Below, piece after piece: positions 25,772-35,157 of a stretch of 64,000 nt of DNA. Within the stretch, counting starts at the first letter, position 1. Each line of letters begins with the position of its first letter. The position numbers and the translations under genes were made by a program. This DNA is from Bacillus sp. ISL-7 (lineage in GTDB: Bacteria > Bacillota > Bacilli > Bacillales_B > DSM-18226): assembly GCF_018613065.1 (NCBI RefSeq), contig NZ_JAGGQW010000041.1, forward strand, positions 122,429 to 186,428, written 5' to 3'. The notes under the pieces were generated by a model. That model worked only from the letters and a program-made list of their open reading frames with translations. It was not told the origin of the DNA and searched no databases.

Positions 25772-25993
25772 TTATTTGACTAATATCCTTTCATTAATTA
25801 TCCGTACAAAACGAACTAAATAGGAATTTATTATATAATTACCTTGATCATTTTTCACGATAAAGTATTTGTTACGCTCCATCATTTCAACTACTTCTTG
25901 TTCAACATCTTCTTTATTAACATCTAATTCTTTAATCATTTTTTCGGTTATGATCTCATGATCAAACGTATAGCAAACTGTAAATTCCTTCAA
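25772..25993 (-). CDS. Small hypothetical protein, 73 aa
   Basis: TTG start with AAAGGAA 8 nt upstream. The protein is acidic and helical at first (MIKELDVNKEDVEQEVVEMM), with a beta-rich end (YFIVKNDQGNYIINSYLVRF). No family recognised. Confidence 0.5.
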   Translation of the reverse strand: MKEFTVCYTFDHEIITEKMIKELDVNKEDVEQEVVEMMERNKYFIVKNDQGNYIINSYLVRFVRIINERILVK

Positions 25994-26070
25994 TCTAATT
26001 TTCCTTTCTGTAATTAATTGTGGTTTTGAATAGAAATCACTTCATTTTTTGCAACTGTACTTCTGTAAAC

Positions 26071-26102
26071 AAGAAATCTGCCCCTCGAATGAAGTGGGCA
26101 GA
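26071..26102 (-). terminator. Terminator of the exported 105-aa protein gene
   Basis: TCTGCCC pairs with GGGCAGA; on the minus strand it is followed by TTTCTTGTTT. Confidence 0.6.
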
Positions 26103-26129
26103 AGCCACTCAAGAGGGACCTTATAATAT

Positions 26130-26447
26130 CTATTTCTTCTCCACTTTGACTAAACCTTTTCCTAAATTATTCTTATCAAAATAGCATATGACCACATCAT
26201 GAACGCGTATTTTATCACCCGAAAGGATGTTCTTTGAAGAAAAGATGATATCTGTTCCGTCATCACTTTTTCCGTAGTATTGCTTCCCTTTAATTTTACT
26301 AATCTTGTATTCTACCGTGGTGTACTCAGAGGAACCATTGTTTTTAGTTATAGTATTGTTAACAGGAGCAGAAGTATGATCTTTTACTAATACTAATGCT
26401 ATTAAAATTGATGAGAGCACCAAAAGGATGATCACTCTTTTAATCAT
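26130..26447 (-). CDS. Small exported or membrane-anchored hypothetical protein
   Basis: 105 residues. A strong N-terminal hydrophobic segment (VIILLVLSSILIALVLV) after MIKR acts as signal anchor; no lipobox. The rest is a small beta-rich domain (SEYTTVEYKISKIKGKQYYG, ILSGDKIRVHDVVICYF), possibly an OB-like fold. The ribosome site AGGAGGTAG is strong. No family recognised. Confidence 0.7.
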   Translation of the reverse strand: MIKRVIILLVLSSILIALVLVKDHTSAPVNNTITKNNGSSEYTTVEYKISKIKGKQYYGKSDDGTDIIFSSKNILSGDKIRVHDVVICYFDKNNLGKGLVKVEKK

Positions 26448-26554
26448 TGTACTCTACCTCCTTCTATGTATTTTAAGAGAAATGATAGGAATGTAAATCC
26501 TCCTATCTTCCTTATGTCTTTATACCTATTTCTTAATTCAACCACCTGTTAAGT

Positions 26555-26605
26555 CTTGTGAGAAAATGTGATTTCGTTGATAAAATTTCACAAGTTATTC
26601 ACATT
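26555..26605. promoter_or_regulatory. Interleaved inverted repeats upstream of ycnK (candidate operator)
   Basis: Half-sites CTTGTGA (26555), AATGTGA (26565), TCACAAG (26588) and TCACATT (26599) form two interleaved palindromes. A TATAAT at 26646 marks the likely promoter, but no good -35 is seen. Autoregulation by YcnK or control by another regulator is possible. Confidence 0.45.
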
Positions 26606-26685
26606 TATACCTTGTTAATATTTTAAAGGTATTCTAATCTTATTATATAATAGCAATTTCAACAAATCTTGAAGGAGGTGCACAA

Positions 26686-27279
26686 TTGTTACCTATTGAA
26701 CGTCGACAGCACCTATTAACTTGGTTAAATAATGAAGGAACCCTATCGATTACAGAAATTAGCAATCGTTTACAAGTTTCCGAAATGACCGTTTATCGAG
26801 ATATTAAGCCATTAATAGAAGACAAAAAGGTCATTAAAACTTCAGGTGGAATCTGCTTAACACAAGAAACTAACACATCTTCTAGCGCATGTACATATTG
26901 CTTGAAGGAATCAAATAATCGCCACCCAGTTCAAATTATAACCCATGAGTTAAGGGTAGAGCACCTTTGCTGTCCTCATTGTGGCTTATTACGATATAAC
27001 GACATAGAAAAAGATGTTTCTCAAATCATTTGTCGCGATTTCCTTCAGGATACGACTGTTAGTGCAAAAATGGCGTATTTCTTACTTGACGCAGATTTTA
27101 AATTGAATTGCTGCCAGCCACAAGTATTAGCTTTTGATTCATTAAAACATGCCGATCAATTTCAAAAAGGCTTTGGTGGAATTGTTCTCCGATTTAGAGA
27201 AGCCATCTTAGAAATACAAAAAAGAATGAATGGTCAAAGTGGATGTGGATGCAATAAAAAAGAGAGATTGTTGGAATGA
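26686..27279 (+). CDS. ycnK: Copper-responsive DeoR-type regulator with NosL-like domain
   Basis: 197 residues and colinear with B. subtilis YcnK. The DeoR helix-turn-helix lies at the N-terminus (LSITEISNRLQVSEMTVYRD). Metal-site cysteines follow in the NosL-like domain: CTYCLKE, LCCPHCG, NCCQPQ, and CGCNKK at the end. In B. subtilis YcnK represses the copper-uptake genes ycnJ and ycnI. The start is TTG 26686 behind AAGGAGGTG. ycnI follows after 55 nt, but ycnJ, which sits between them in B. subtilis, is missing here. Confidence 0.92.
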   Translation: MLPIERRQHLLTWLNNEGTLSITEISNRLQVSEMTVYRDIKPLIEDKKVIKTSGGICLTQETNTSSSACTYCLKESNNRHPVQIITHELRVEHLCCPHCGLLRYNDIEKDVSQIICRDFLQDTTVSAKMAYFLLDADFKLNCCQPQVLAFDSLKHADQFQKGFGGIVLRFREAILEIQKRMNGQSGCGCNKKERLLE

Positions 27280-27334
27280 AATTAAGAAGGAAGCTTTTAC
27301 TTTTGCAGTAATGAATAAACATTGAGGAGCAAAA

Positions 27335-27991
27335 ATGATGAAACGTACATTGAAAAAGATTTCTAAAGTGTTTTTACCAACAATATTAGGTTTATTATTA
27401 TTCTCAAGTGTGGCAAGTGCCCATGTGACAGTAGTACCGAAAACGTCGACAACAGGTGCATGGGAAACATATACAGTTAAAGTTCCGGTTGAAAAGGATA
27501 TAGCCACGACAAAATTCACGTTAAAAGCACCAGCTGGAGTTGAAATTAAGTCTTATCAGCCAGTCCCTGGATGGAAATATTCCGATGAAAAAGATGCGAA
27601 AGGTATAGTAAAATCATTTACTTTCGAAGCAACAGGTGACGGGATTTTACCTGGTCAATTCCAGCAATTTACGTTTGTTGGAAAAAACCCTGAAACGGCA
27701 ACTAAAGCAGCTTGGGATGCTTTTCAATATTATAAAGATGGCAGCATAGTAGAATGGACAGGGGAAGAAGGAGCAGATAGTCCTCATTCCATAACTGACA
27801 TTGTTGCAGGCGCATCATCGGATGACCACAACGACAATGCTAAAATGGAAGAAACGAAAAAAGAAGAAACAAAAACAGTTGAAGCTAAAAAAACAGACTC
27901 TGATAACACTAATTCACTTCCGACCATCTTATCGGTTGTTGCAGCCTTGTTATCATTAGTGGCTCTTGTATTTGCCATTCGTAAAAAGTAA
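27335..27991 (+). CDS. ycnI: YcnI family (DUF1775) copper-binding protein
   Basis: 218 residues. A signal peptide ends in VASA, leaving His30 (AHVTVVPK) as the mature N-terminus, the known copper-brace position. The DUF1775 beta domain carries TTGAWETYTVKVP, SYQPVPGWKYS and the C-terminal WTGEEGADSPHS. A Lys/Glu/Thr spacer and one C-terminal membrane helix (LSVVAALLSLVALVFAIRKK) anchor it outside the cell. It probably handles extracellular copper together with a permease encoded elsewhere. The start follows GAGGAGC. It shares a direction and probably a transcript with ycnK. Confidence 0.93.
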   Translation: MMKRTLKKISKVFLPTILGLLLFSSVASAHVTVVPKTSTTGAWETYTVKVPVEKDIATTKFTLKAPAGVEIKSYQPVPGWKYSDEKDAKGIVKSFTFEATGDGILPGQFQQFTFVGKNPETATKAAWDAFQYYKDGSIVEWTGEEGADSPHSITDIVAGASSDDHNDNAKMEETKKEETKTVEAKKTDSDNTNSLPTILSVVAALLSLVALVFAIRKK

Positions 27992-28000
27992 TACCTATTA

Positions 28001-28047
28001 AAAAAATGACGATAAGCTTGGAATGATCAAGCTCATCGTCATTTTTT
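28001..28047 (+). terminator. Terminator after ycnI
   Basis: AAAAATGACGAT..AAGCTTG pairs with CAAGCT..ATCGTCATTTTT; long stem with T7. Confidence 0.85.
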
Positions 28048-28124
28048 TGGAAATTATAATCGAGGGCTATTATTTACGTATAAAAAAGTCTGCCCGGGGT
28101 TAAACTTAGATGCCGTAAACAGAA

Positions 28125-28862
28125 TTACATAAATTTCAAATGTTGATCGCCATAAAATATCTTTAAAATATAATCCGCATCAGGTACATTCAATCTGTTA
28201 AAACCGATCAGAAATTCTTTATTGTCATACGGCACTTCCCTAAAAGTAATAGAAATATCTCCCAGTTCACCAATCGTCACAACAGCGTAAGAGGCCAATG
28301 GCTTATAATGACAGCCCAAAGAGCTTGGGTTGAGATAGAGTCGCTCCATGGATTTAAAGTGATGGATCACGTGATGATGGCCAAAACAAACAATATCCGC
28401 ATTAGATGTCTGGTAAATGGCGTCAAGTTTCTCCTCGGTTGGCTCTTTATCCACTGAGATAAATTTATTTAGTTCACTCAAATGATAGTGAACAAAAAAC
28501 AATCTTTTACCATTGTAAATCGATTCTAACGTGACAGGAATCTCCGTTAAAAACGGAATAAACTTATGGTCTAGATGGGCTGCAATCCATTGATGATGTA
28601 CCTTTTCACTACCCCTGCTATAAGGCTCTCTACCTGCAATAATATCCAAAATAGCTTCATCGTGGTTTCCCATAACAAACGAAATATCAGAACGTGAACT
28701 TAGGAGCTCAAGAACCTCATTTGTTTCATACCCAATCCCGATCAAATCTCCCAAACAATAGATATGCTCAGTCTTTTCGTCCTTGTCAATCTCATTCAAA
28801 ACTGCCATTAATGCCGAATAATTACCATGAATATCCGTTATGATTGCTATTTTCTTCTCCAT
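28125..28862 (-). CDS. Metallophosphoesterase
   Basis: 245 residues with all calcineurin-like metal motifs: DIHGN near residue 10, GDLIGIGYET, GNHDEAI, and GHHHVIHHF. The compact form without a cap resembles YfcE/YsnB-type phosphodiesterases and Ap4A-type phosphatases; the substrate is unknown. The start follows CGGAG on the minus strand. It stands alone between the ycnI gene and the AbrB-type membrane gene. Confidence 0.9.
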   Translation of the reverse strand: MEKKIAIITDIHGNYSALMAVLNEIDKDEKTEHIYCLGDLIGIGYETNEVLELLSSRSDISFVMGNHDEAILDIIAGREPYSRGSEKVHHQWIAAHLDHKFIPFLTEIPVTLESIYNGKRLFFVHYHLSELNKFISVDKEPTEEKLDAIYQTSNADIVCFGHHHVIHHFKSMERLYLNPSSLGCHYKPLASYAVVTIGELGDISITFREVPYDNKEFLIGFNRLNVPDADYILKIFYGDQHLKFM

Positions 28863-28934
28863 TTTCTAATCTCCGTTTTTCCGATAGTTTACACATCTGC
28901 AAGTAATAAAATACAAATATTTGGACCATAGGAC

Positions 28935-30032
28935 CTAAGGGGTCTTTGCTGTTTTCCTCATCCCGACTTTAAAAATCCATCTTAGAAGCGGTGGAACGGC
29001 AAAGTAAATAAAAAAGAGTCGAAAAAGTTGATAGCCGGTCACCATCGATAAATCGGCATGGACCTCATGAGCGAGAATTCCCATTTGATCCATTCCTCCA
29101 GGAGCCAAAGCTAAAAAACTGGTTGATTGGTTGATAGGGTAGTAAGCAACGAGTAATAAACTTAGCCCGATGGAGACCAAAATCATTACCATCCCACTAA
29201 GGAGCGCAAGTGTAATAATTTTTGTTTTGTGCTCCAGTTTCTCAGGATTTAATAGCAAACCAATGTACCCGCCAATCATAAATTGAGAGGCATCCAGAAT
29301 CGAAGCTGGTACCGCGGGCCCATGTAAGCCTGATAAATTGATGACTGCTGTTCCTAAAATTGGACCTAACATATAGGGGGTAGGAAATTTTAATTTTCGA
29401 GCAAGCAATGCACAAACAACACAAATAATAGCAAACCAAATGATGGTTGGAAAAAGTGGGATAGGGGAGACGGTACCATTATTAACCAAGACCAAAGCTT
29501 TGTTTGTCGTATTTTTAAAAAGAGGTCCCAAAATAAGAAACGGAACAAAGAAAATAATCATAATCAATCTAGCTACCTGTAGAAAAGTTACCGTAGTAAT
29601 GTTAATTCCTTTCAATTCTTCGGCGAAAATAATCATTTGTGATAGCCCGCCCGGAATACTTCCAATCAACACGGTTGGATAATCGACACCAGTTAACTTA
29701 GAAACAACAAAAGCAATTCCAGCACAAAAACAAACAAGTAATACTGTCATCAGCAACATGGAAGGCAGTTTAGCCATTATTTCCAAAAGTGCTTCTTTTG
29801 TGAACGAGAGGCCAACCGAATATCCGACAATCACTAAACCTATGTCGCGAATGGTACTAGGCCAGTAAAACTGAACTTTTCTAAACCTTGAGCCAATTAA
29901 AACTGCTGCCATTGGTCCAAGCAGCCATGGAATAGGTGTATGTAGTGCAGCGAACGTAATTCCTCCTATTAAAGCGATTAACAATGAGACACAAAATCGA
30001 ATCCTTTTGTCGCCATTTGCAAATTTGCTCAA
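28935..30032 (-). CDS. AbrB-type duplicated integral membrane protein
   Basis: 365 residues with about ten membrane helices in two related halves. Each half has an internal signature (IGSIPGGLSQMIIFAEELKG; LALAPGGMDQMGILAHEVHA), the hallmark of the membrane 'AbrB duplication' family (TIGR03082), sometimes misnamed ammonia monooxygenase or AbrB transcription regulator. It is not the SpoVT/AbrB DNA-binding protein. Transport is likely but unproven. The start is TTG 30032 with GAAGGG upstream. Confidence 0.85.
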   Translation of the reverse strand: MSKFANGDKRIRFCVSLLIALIGGITFAALHTPIPWLLGPMAAVLIGSRFRKVQFYWPSTIRDIGLVIVGYSVGLSFTKEALLEIMAKLPSMLLMTVLLVCFCAGIAFVVSKLTGVDYPTVLIGSIPGGLSQMIIFAEELKGINITTVTFLQVARLIMIIFFVPFLILGPLFKNTTNKALVLVNNGTVSPIPLFPTIIWFAIICVVCALLARKLKFPTPYMLGPILGTAVINLSGLHGPAVPASILDASQFMIGGYIGLLLNPEKLEHKTKIITLALLSGMVMILVSIGLSLLLVAYYPINQSTSFLALAPGGMDQMGILAHEVHADLSMVTGYQLFRLFFIYFAVPPLLRWIFKVGMRKTAKTP

Positions 30033-30245
30033 GCAGAACCCTTCTATCTCTATAAATTAGTAGAATATTAACAACCTTGAAGCAAGGAAACACGATATTT
30101 ATGTAATTCCGCGCTTAAACTATTTTATCATGGTGTGGAAATTTAATCTAAACTGGTGCATTTGAGTGAAGTAATTTTGGGAAGAATTACGCATAATAAT
30201 CGGGAAAGTTTACATGGAAAATATAGCTGAAAAGGAGAGTAATAT

Positions 30246-30758
30246 ATGAAAGCACCATTTATTTTAGGACTGGGTATTACCTTCTTCTTATTAGTCCCAC
30301 TTGGCATTTATACAAATATCTTCCCATTCTGCGCGATTGGCTTAACCGGTGCAGGTTTATCATTTATATTATTTAGTTTAAAAGTAAACAATGTCTGGAA
30401 GGGATTCACCAGGGTGCAAGAATTACCTTTTATAGGCTCATCGGTCATGTGGATCTATCGCTTAGGGATTCTGGGACTTGGAGCTCTAGCCTTGTTCAGC
30501 GCTTCTGCGTATTGGGCAGATTCACCGGCTTACATAAAAAAGAATTACACAATATTAGAAGGGATTCCTTCAAAAATTGTTTATGAGAAACCTTCTAAGG
30601 GTGAAATCCAAGGAACTATTACTGTAATAATCCATAACAAACGTTTAAATATATCCCCAAATCCACAATATCCAATCGAAAAAAATGTGGAAGGACGCCG
30701 TTTTCTGATTAACTACCTGCCAAACACAGAGTGGGTCATGGATTACAAAATCGAATAA
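30246..30758 (+). CDS. Hypothetical membrane protein, 170 aa
   Basis: Three hydrophobic segments in the first 100 residues (FILGLGITFFLLVPLGIY; IGLTGAGLSFILF; LGILGLGALALFSASAY), then a C-terminal beta-rich domain (GIPSKIVYEKPSKG, ITVIIHNKRLNISPNPQYP) probably outside. The start follows AAAAGGAGAG. No family recognised. It converges on the MFS gene across a shared terminator. Confidence 0.75.
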   Translation: MKAPFILGLGITFFLLVPLGIYTNIFPFCAIGLTGAGLSFILFSLKVNNVWKGFTRVQELPFIGSSVMWIYRLGILGLGALALFSASAYWADSPAYIKKNYTILEGIPSKIVYEKPSKGEIQGTITVIIHNKRLNISPNPQYPIEKNVEGRRFLINYLPNTEWVMDYKIE

Positions 30759-30764
30759 TAACAG

Positions 30765-30804
30765 AAAAAAACTAGGAAGTTCCTAATGAGTTCCCTAGTT
30801 TTTT
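30765..30804. terminator. Bidirectional terminator
   Basis: AAAAAACTAGGAA pairs with TTCCCTAGTTTTTT, with A and T tracts on the two sides. Confidence 0.85.
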
Positions 30805-30819
30805 GTTTAATTAAGAATA

Positions 30820-32082
30820 TTAATTTACCTGACTTTGCAAAATTTCTTGTCGTTTCTCCACGATAATCAATCCACCCACTAACCCTAGAGAGGCGAATAT
30901 GACAGGAATAATGAAACCATATTGGTATCCAACACTACTTGCAGATGCGTGGAAATGGTCTAACACTTTCCCAAAAATACTTGGCAAAAGAACAGCACTT
31001 AAAAAACCGCCCATATTGGCAAAGCCAGAAACAACCCCGACTTCTTTGATATCGAAGGATTTTCTAACAATCGCAAAGGTTAAAGCACTCGCTCCATTTC
31101 CGTATCCAATAAGAAAGAAAATAATCGTAAGCATTAAGACTGGCGGCTTTCCATTCATGAAAAGGAATGACGACCAGCATAAAAACACAATGCAGTGAAC
31201 AATAACATATGGACGTTTAATCGAGTCTAAGCGGCTGGAAATCCAGCTAGTTAATGGAGCACCAATAATTGCCCCGAAAAGACCTACCATAATCAGTTGA
31301 CTCGCATCTGAACGAGACAATCCATATACATGCATCCCATAGGGGACAGCCCACGACCCAATAAATCCTACATACGTTCCAACAGTACCAAAGTGACAGA
31401 AGAACGTGGCCCATGCTTGGCGGGTGGAAAAAATACGACGTAACAAAATCAGCGTTTTTTCACGAGGCTTTTTCTGTTTTTTAGGTATGGTATCGTTCCA
31501 TTCAAAAGTCTTTGGTTTTTTTACTAGGACATAGTAGAGAAGTACTCCACAGAGAACTACCATAATTCCCGATGTAAAAAAGGGGGCGCGCCAGCCTGAT
31601 AGAGTAATCCATGCTGAAAAGGGGACGGTCGCTAGCAAAAAGCCAAAACTCCCTGCCATTCCAGCTATGCCCAGTAATCCAACAAACTCCCGCACTTTAA
31701 ACCATTGACTTAGGATCAACACTAAATTAACCCAAATAGCTGAATCACCCGTACCTACCAATAATCTAGCAAAAAGAAGCACTATTTCATTCGTGGCTAG
31801 ACTATAAATTAATGTACCTATTCCAGTAAGAAGCGCCCCAATCACTAGAAAAAGGTTGGGGCCAAACCGATCAGACAAGATCCCAATAGGAATTTGTAGA
31901 CCAGCATAGGCAAAAAATTGAATACTTGTCAGTAATCCAATCGTAGAGGCTGTAATGTTGAAATCTGTCATCAATTGATCGGAAATTAACCCTGGAGCTG
32001 TTCGTTGACTAACAATTAATAAATACGTTAATAAAATAGATACAAAAACGACCCATCTATACTTGCTATTTTGTTTTTCCAA
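30820..32082 (-). CDS. MFS transporter, 12-TM
   Basis: 420 residues with the MFS loop signature DRFGPNLFLVIGALLTG between TM2 and TM3, and a basic central loop (PKKQKKPREKT). The first half (QFFAYAGLQIPIGILSDRFG; LLVGTGDSAIWVNLVLILSQWF) resembles the anion:cation/hexuronate-type branch. Substrate unknown. The start is TTG 32082 with AGGAGAAGAG upstream. It is alone in its transcription unit. Confidence 0.88.
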   Translation of the reverse strand: MEKQNSKYRWVVFVSILLTYLLIVSQRTAPGLISDQLMTDFNITASTIGLLTSIQFFAYAGLQIPIGILSDRFGPNLFLVIGALLTGIGTLIYSLATNEIVLLFARLLVGTGDSAIWVNLVLILSQWFKVREFVGLLGIAGMAGSFGFLLATVPFSAWITLSGWRAPFFTSGIMVVLCGVLLYYVLVKKPKTFEWNDTIPKKQKKPREKTLILLRRIFSTRQAWATFFCHFGTVGTYVGFIGSWAVPYGMHVYGLSRSDASQLIMVGLFGAIIGAPLTSWISSRLDSIKRPYVIVHCIVFLCWSSFLFMNGKPPVLMLTIIFFLIGYGNGASALTFAIVRKSFDIKEVGVVSGFANMGGFLSAVLLPSIFGKVLDHFHASASSVGYQYGFIIPVIFASLGLVGGLIIVEKRQEILQSQVN

Positions 32083-32318
32083 TGTTCTCTTCTCCTGTTT
32101 GCTATAATTTCCTTATTATACTATATAAATCTTAATTAGGGACTATCGAGACACTGGCTTTTGTCCGTGTCACTATTATATTGAAAAGTTTATTTCCGAT
32201 TTTAAATTGTCCGCTAATACTAATGCACTAACTTTTAATGGGAAAGGCTCATTTTATCATGAAAATGATGTTATCTCATATAATTAAGTTACACCACTAT
32301 TTAAGGGGGGATTGGTTC

Positions 32319-33125
32319 ATGAATCAACAAACCTTAATATTGGATTTAGATGACACCTTGATTCACTGTAATAAATACTTTGTAGAATCTAGAAACAGAT
32401 TTGCAAATGTGATGAAGAAATGGTTTAAATCCGTACAAAAGCAGGAAATTCTCCAAAAACAATCTGAAATTGATATAAAATCTGTTGAAAATGATGGCTT
32501 GCATTCTTCCTTATATACGCAATCCCTAGTGACAACCTATCGGTATTTTTGCGAAAAAACGGGGAGAAAAATGAAAGCGTCTGAACTAAATCAAGTAGAA
32601 AAAATTGGTCAAAGTGTTTTTCAAAGAAAGGTAAAACCTTTTCCTTATATGTATGAAATCTTGGATACCTTACAAGCAGAGCGGCATCAATTATATTTAT
32701 TTACTGGAGGAGATGAAGAGAATCAAAATAGGAAAATTTCCCAATTACGCTTATCGGATTACTTTCAAGAAAGAATCTTTATCTTTGAACATAAAAATAC
32801 AGAAGCATTGCAACAGGTTTTAAACAAAATAAACGCTGATAAAAAGAATACTTGGCTGATCGGCAATTCACTCAAAACAGACATCAAACCGGCGATTGAG
32901 CTTGGTCTAAATGCTATTCATATCCCAGCGGAGATAGAGTGGAGCTATAATATCGTGGATATTGAAATTCAACCAAGCGGTACCTATGCCGAATTAAAAT
33001 CACTTGTTCAATTGCCAGAGTATATAAGAGAACAGGCAGATTCTCGTGGCGAAACTAGAAGGGATTCTGTCAAAGAATTCCGGTCTCAAGAATGGGTTCA
33101 TTTAAATAAAGAGGTTCAAGCGTAA
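32319..33125 (+). CDS. HAD family hydrolase
   Basis: 268 residues. HAD motif I is LILDLDDTLIHCN near the start, motif II LYLFTGGD, and motifs III/IV in WLIGNSLKTDIKPAIELGLN. The helical cap between motif I and II suggests a small-molecule phosphatase of the YjjG/Gph type. ATG 32319 is fixed by AAGGGGGGATTGG; the frame is open 81 nt upstream without a site. Substrate unknown. Confidence 0.88.
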   Translation: MNQQTLILDLDDTLIHCNKYFVESRNRFANVMKKWFKSVQKQEILQKQSEIDIKSVENDGLHSSLYTQSLVTTYRYFCEKTGRKMKASELNQVEKIGQSVFQRKVKPFPYMYEILDTLQAERHQLYLFTGGDEENQNRKISQLRLSDYFQERIFIFEHKNTEALQQVLNKINADKKNTWLIGNSLKTDIKPAIELGLNAIHIPAEIEWSYNIVDIEIQPSGTYAELKSLVQLPEYIREQADSRGETRRDSVKEFRSQEWVHLNKEVQA

Positions 33126-33153
33126 ATTAGTCCAATCCCAATAGATAAAGCAG

Positions 33154-33183
33154 AGCAGTTTCCATCATGGGGACTGCTTTATA
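33154..33183 (+). terminator. Terminator-like hairpin after the HAD gene
   Basis: AGCAGTTTCC pairs with GGGGACTGCT including G-U pairs; the T tract is short. Confidence 0.5.
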
Positions 33184-33270
33184 TTTCCTTAATTAATTGA
33201 TTTGTTAGAATAGTAGTTATGGCTCATTTAGAGTATAATAAACTTATCATCGTAATAAGGAGATACCTAC

Positions 33271-33834
33271 ATGAGCATAAAACCAAAAAAGTATAATTTA
33301 TTGCAGCGATTTGGACGTGCTTTTAAGTTTAATATAACTAAACTTCTTCGATCTCCTGGTGGAGCGAGAAAAGTATCCTTAGGATTTGCGCTGGGCCTTG
33401 GTTTGGAAATGTTGGTTCTTTCAACAGGTTCGCTTATTTATATATTATTTGTACCGATCGTCCGTTTAGCGAAAGGTTCATTACCTGCATCCATTATTGG
33501 TAATGTCATCGGTAAACTATCCCTTCTTCCAGTTATTCTGTTACCTTTTGCAAAAAAAATTGGGAAATTGATTTTTCCGATGAAAGTAAATTTAGGCCAC
33601 AAGTCATCATTTTCTTTTCAAAAGTTAATCCACGGTGATCTTCATAGTCTAATTAGTATCCTTCATGGAGGCTTCCATACTTTAATAGGTATGACCATTT
33701 TTGGGATGATCCTAAGCTTTAGTTCTTACTTTATTGTTTATCATTTTTATGAAAAAGAAAAAACGAAAAGGCTTAAAAGAAGACGCAATAAACGAGAGAC
33801 ACCTCTCAATTCAATCAAGCAGAATTATGTTTAA
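33271..33834 (+). CDS. DUF2062 membrane protein
   Basis: 187 residues. The DUF2062 core is recognisable from LLRSPGGARKVSLGFALGLG followed by LSTGSLIYILFVPIVRLAKG, with two or three membrane segments and a further one near residue 140-160 (TLIGMTIFGMILSFSSYFIV). The C-terminal tail is strongly basic (KRLKRRRNKRE). Function unknown. The start follows AAGGAG. A long terminator follows. Confidence 0.85.
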   Translation: MSIKPKKYNLLQRFGRAFKFNITKLLRSPGGARKVSLGFALGLGLEMLVLSTGSLIYILFVPIVRLAKGSLPASIIGNVIGKLSLLPVILLPFAKKIGKLIFPMKVNLGHKSSFSFQKLIHGDLHSLISILHGGFHTLIGMTIFGMILSFSSYFIVYHFYEKEKTKRLKRRRNKRETPLNSIKQNYV

Positions 33835-33843
33835 TTGTTTCGA

Positions 33844-33898
33844 AAAAGAAAACGCCGCCACTTAACATCGGAACTAGTGGAAGGTGTTTTCTTTTTTT
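33844..33898 (+). terminator. Terminator after the DUF2062 gene
   Basis: AAAGAAAACgCC..CACT pairs with AGTG..GGTGTTTTCTTT, then T8. Confidence 0.8.
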
Positions 33899-33953
33899 TA
33901 CTTTGATTAATCTTTTCTGATATATGTACATATTAATAGGTGAGGTGATTAAC

Positions 33954-34781
33954 ATGGACAAGTTGAATTCAAATCCCAAATTTGATTTACATACGCATCA
34001 TGATCGTTGCGGCCATGCTCGCGGAAAGATTCGTGATTATATTGATGCCGCGATTGAACGAGGGCTAAGTGTCATCGGGATTGCTGATCATTCCCCTTAC
34101 TTTAGTAGTGACGAAGATCATCTCCGTCCCCATATCGCGATGGCAAAAAGTATGTTTCCAGAATACGTCAACGAAGTACTGCAGCTGAAACAAGCTTATA
34201 GCGATAAAATCGAGGTTCTTCTTGGAGTGGAATCGGATTTCTTCCCTGAGTCTGTAGAGATTTATCGTTCCTGTTTTGAGCCGTACCCTTTTGATTACAT
34301 CATTGGTTCGGTTCACCATGTGGACGGGGTGAGTATTTTTAATAAAAAGCGCTGGAATGGGCTCACTGAACAAGAAAAAATCAGAACGAAAGAAAATTAC
34401 TATTCGCTTATTGAGCAATCGGCTCGAAGTGGGATGTTTCAAATCCTCGGCCATATTGATGCTATGAAAGGATTCTATCCTGCCTTTTCATCCATCCAGA
34501 CAGCTGCAGTTGAAAATACCATTAAGGTGATAGGAGAAAATGATATCGCGATTGAAATCAACACATCCGGAAAAACAAAAGACGTTGGCGGCTGGTATCC
34601 GTCGGATGATATTTTAGAGATGGCACTTCACTATGGTGTGAAGGTAACGTTTGGATCGGATGCCCATGATCCACATCGAGTAGGGGACGAGTTTGATCAA
34701 GTTCATCGGCGCCTTAAGGAAATCGGCTTCAAGGAATGGGTTTATTTTAAAAATAAAGAGAGAGTCACAGTTAGGATTTAG
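33954..34781 (+). CDS. PHP-domain histidinol-phosphatase family protein
   Basis: 275 residues with PHP metal motifs in order: DLHTHHDRCGHA near the start, IADHSPYF, GVESDFFPE, IGSVHHVDG, LGHIDAMKG and FGSDAHDPHRVG. This is the HisJ/HisK branch; the length fits B. subtilis HisJ (268). It would dephosphorylate histidinol phosphate in histidine synthesis, though no his genes are nearby and related phosphatases with other substrates exist. ATG 33954 follows AGGTGAGGTG; an earlier in-frame ATG has no site. Confidence 0.85.
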   Translation: MDKLNSNPKFDLHTHHDRCGHARGKIRDYIDAAIERGLSVIGIADHSPYFSSDEDHLRPHIAMAKSMFPEYVNEVLQLKQAYSDKIEVLLGVESDFFPESVEIYRSCFEPYPFDYIIGSVHHVDGVSIFNKKRWNGLTEQEKIRTKENYYSLIEQSARSGMFQILGHIDAMKGFYPAFSSIQTAAVENTIKVIGENDIAIEINTSGKTKDVGGWYPSDDILEMALHYGVKVTFGSDAHDPHRVGDEFDQVHRRLKEIGFKEWVYFKNKERVTVRI

Positions 34782-34846
34782 GAAACACATGCTTCGTATA
34801 TTTATTCTTGAATTACAAACACTACCAGTAAAAAGGCGGTGTAATC

Positions 34847-35026
34847 ATGGATAAAGAGAAAAAGAATGTACCACAAGAGTTTCAAAATAATGTAAATGAT
34901 CATAAAAATAGCAAAACAAATCTAACAGCTAATTTAGAGGATAATGATATTCAGCCCGACAGCGCTATTATCACTGGTGGCGGAGATCCCAATCTTTCAC
35001 CTGATGCGGGAAGACCTCTAATATAG
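34847..35026 (+). CDS. Small hypothetical protein, 59 aa
   Basis: ATG 34847 with AAAAGGCGG upstream. Acidic, disordered-looking sequence rich in Asn, Asp and Lys with a Gly turn (SAIITGGGDPNLSPDAGRPL). A strong terminator follows, which supports it as a real transcript. No family recognised. Confidence 0.6.
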   Translation: MDKEKKNVPQEFQNNVNDHKNSKTNLTANLEDNDIQPDSAIITGGGDPNLSPDAGRPLI

Positions 35027-35051
35027 TGTTAAGCGATTTATTTTTAATCAA

Positions 35052-35106
35052 AAAAACACCTTCTCACATTCATTTTCCTAAAATGAAACGAGGAAGGTGT
35101 TTTTCT
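35052..35106. terminator. Bidirectional terminator
   Basis: AAAAACACCTTC pairs with GAAGGTGTTTTT around a 31-nt insert that itself contains CATTTT/AAAATG. Confidence 0.8.
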
Positions 35107-35157
35107 GAGTTTGTTTTTATGAAGTTAAAGAGTTCTTTTACCGATCTTTCTTCGGTT

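Noticed and set aside
30246..30758. DUF3592-type protein
   Set aside because: The layout of helices plus beta domain is vaguely similar, but no signature residues could be matched.
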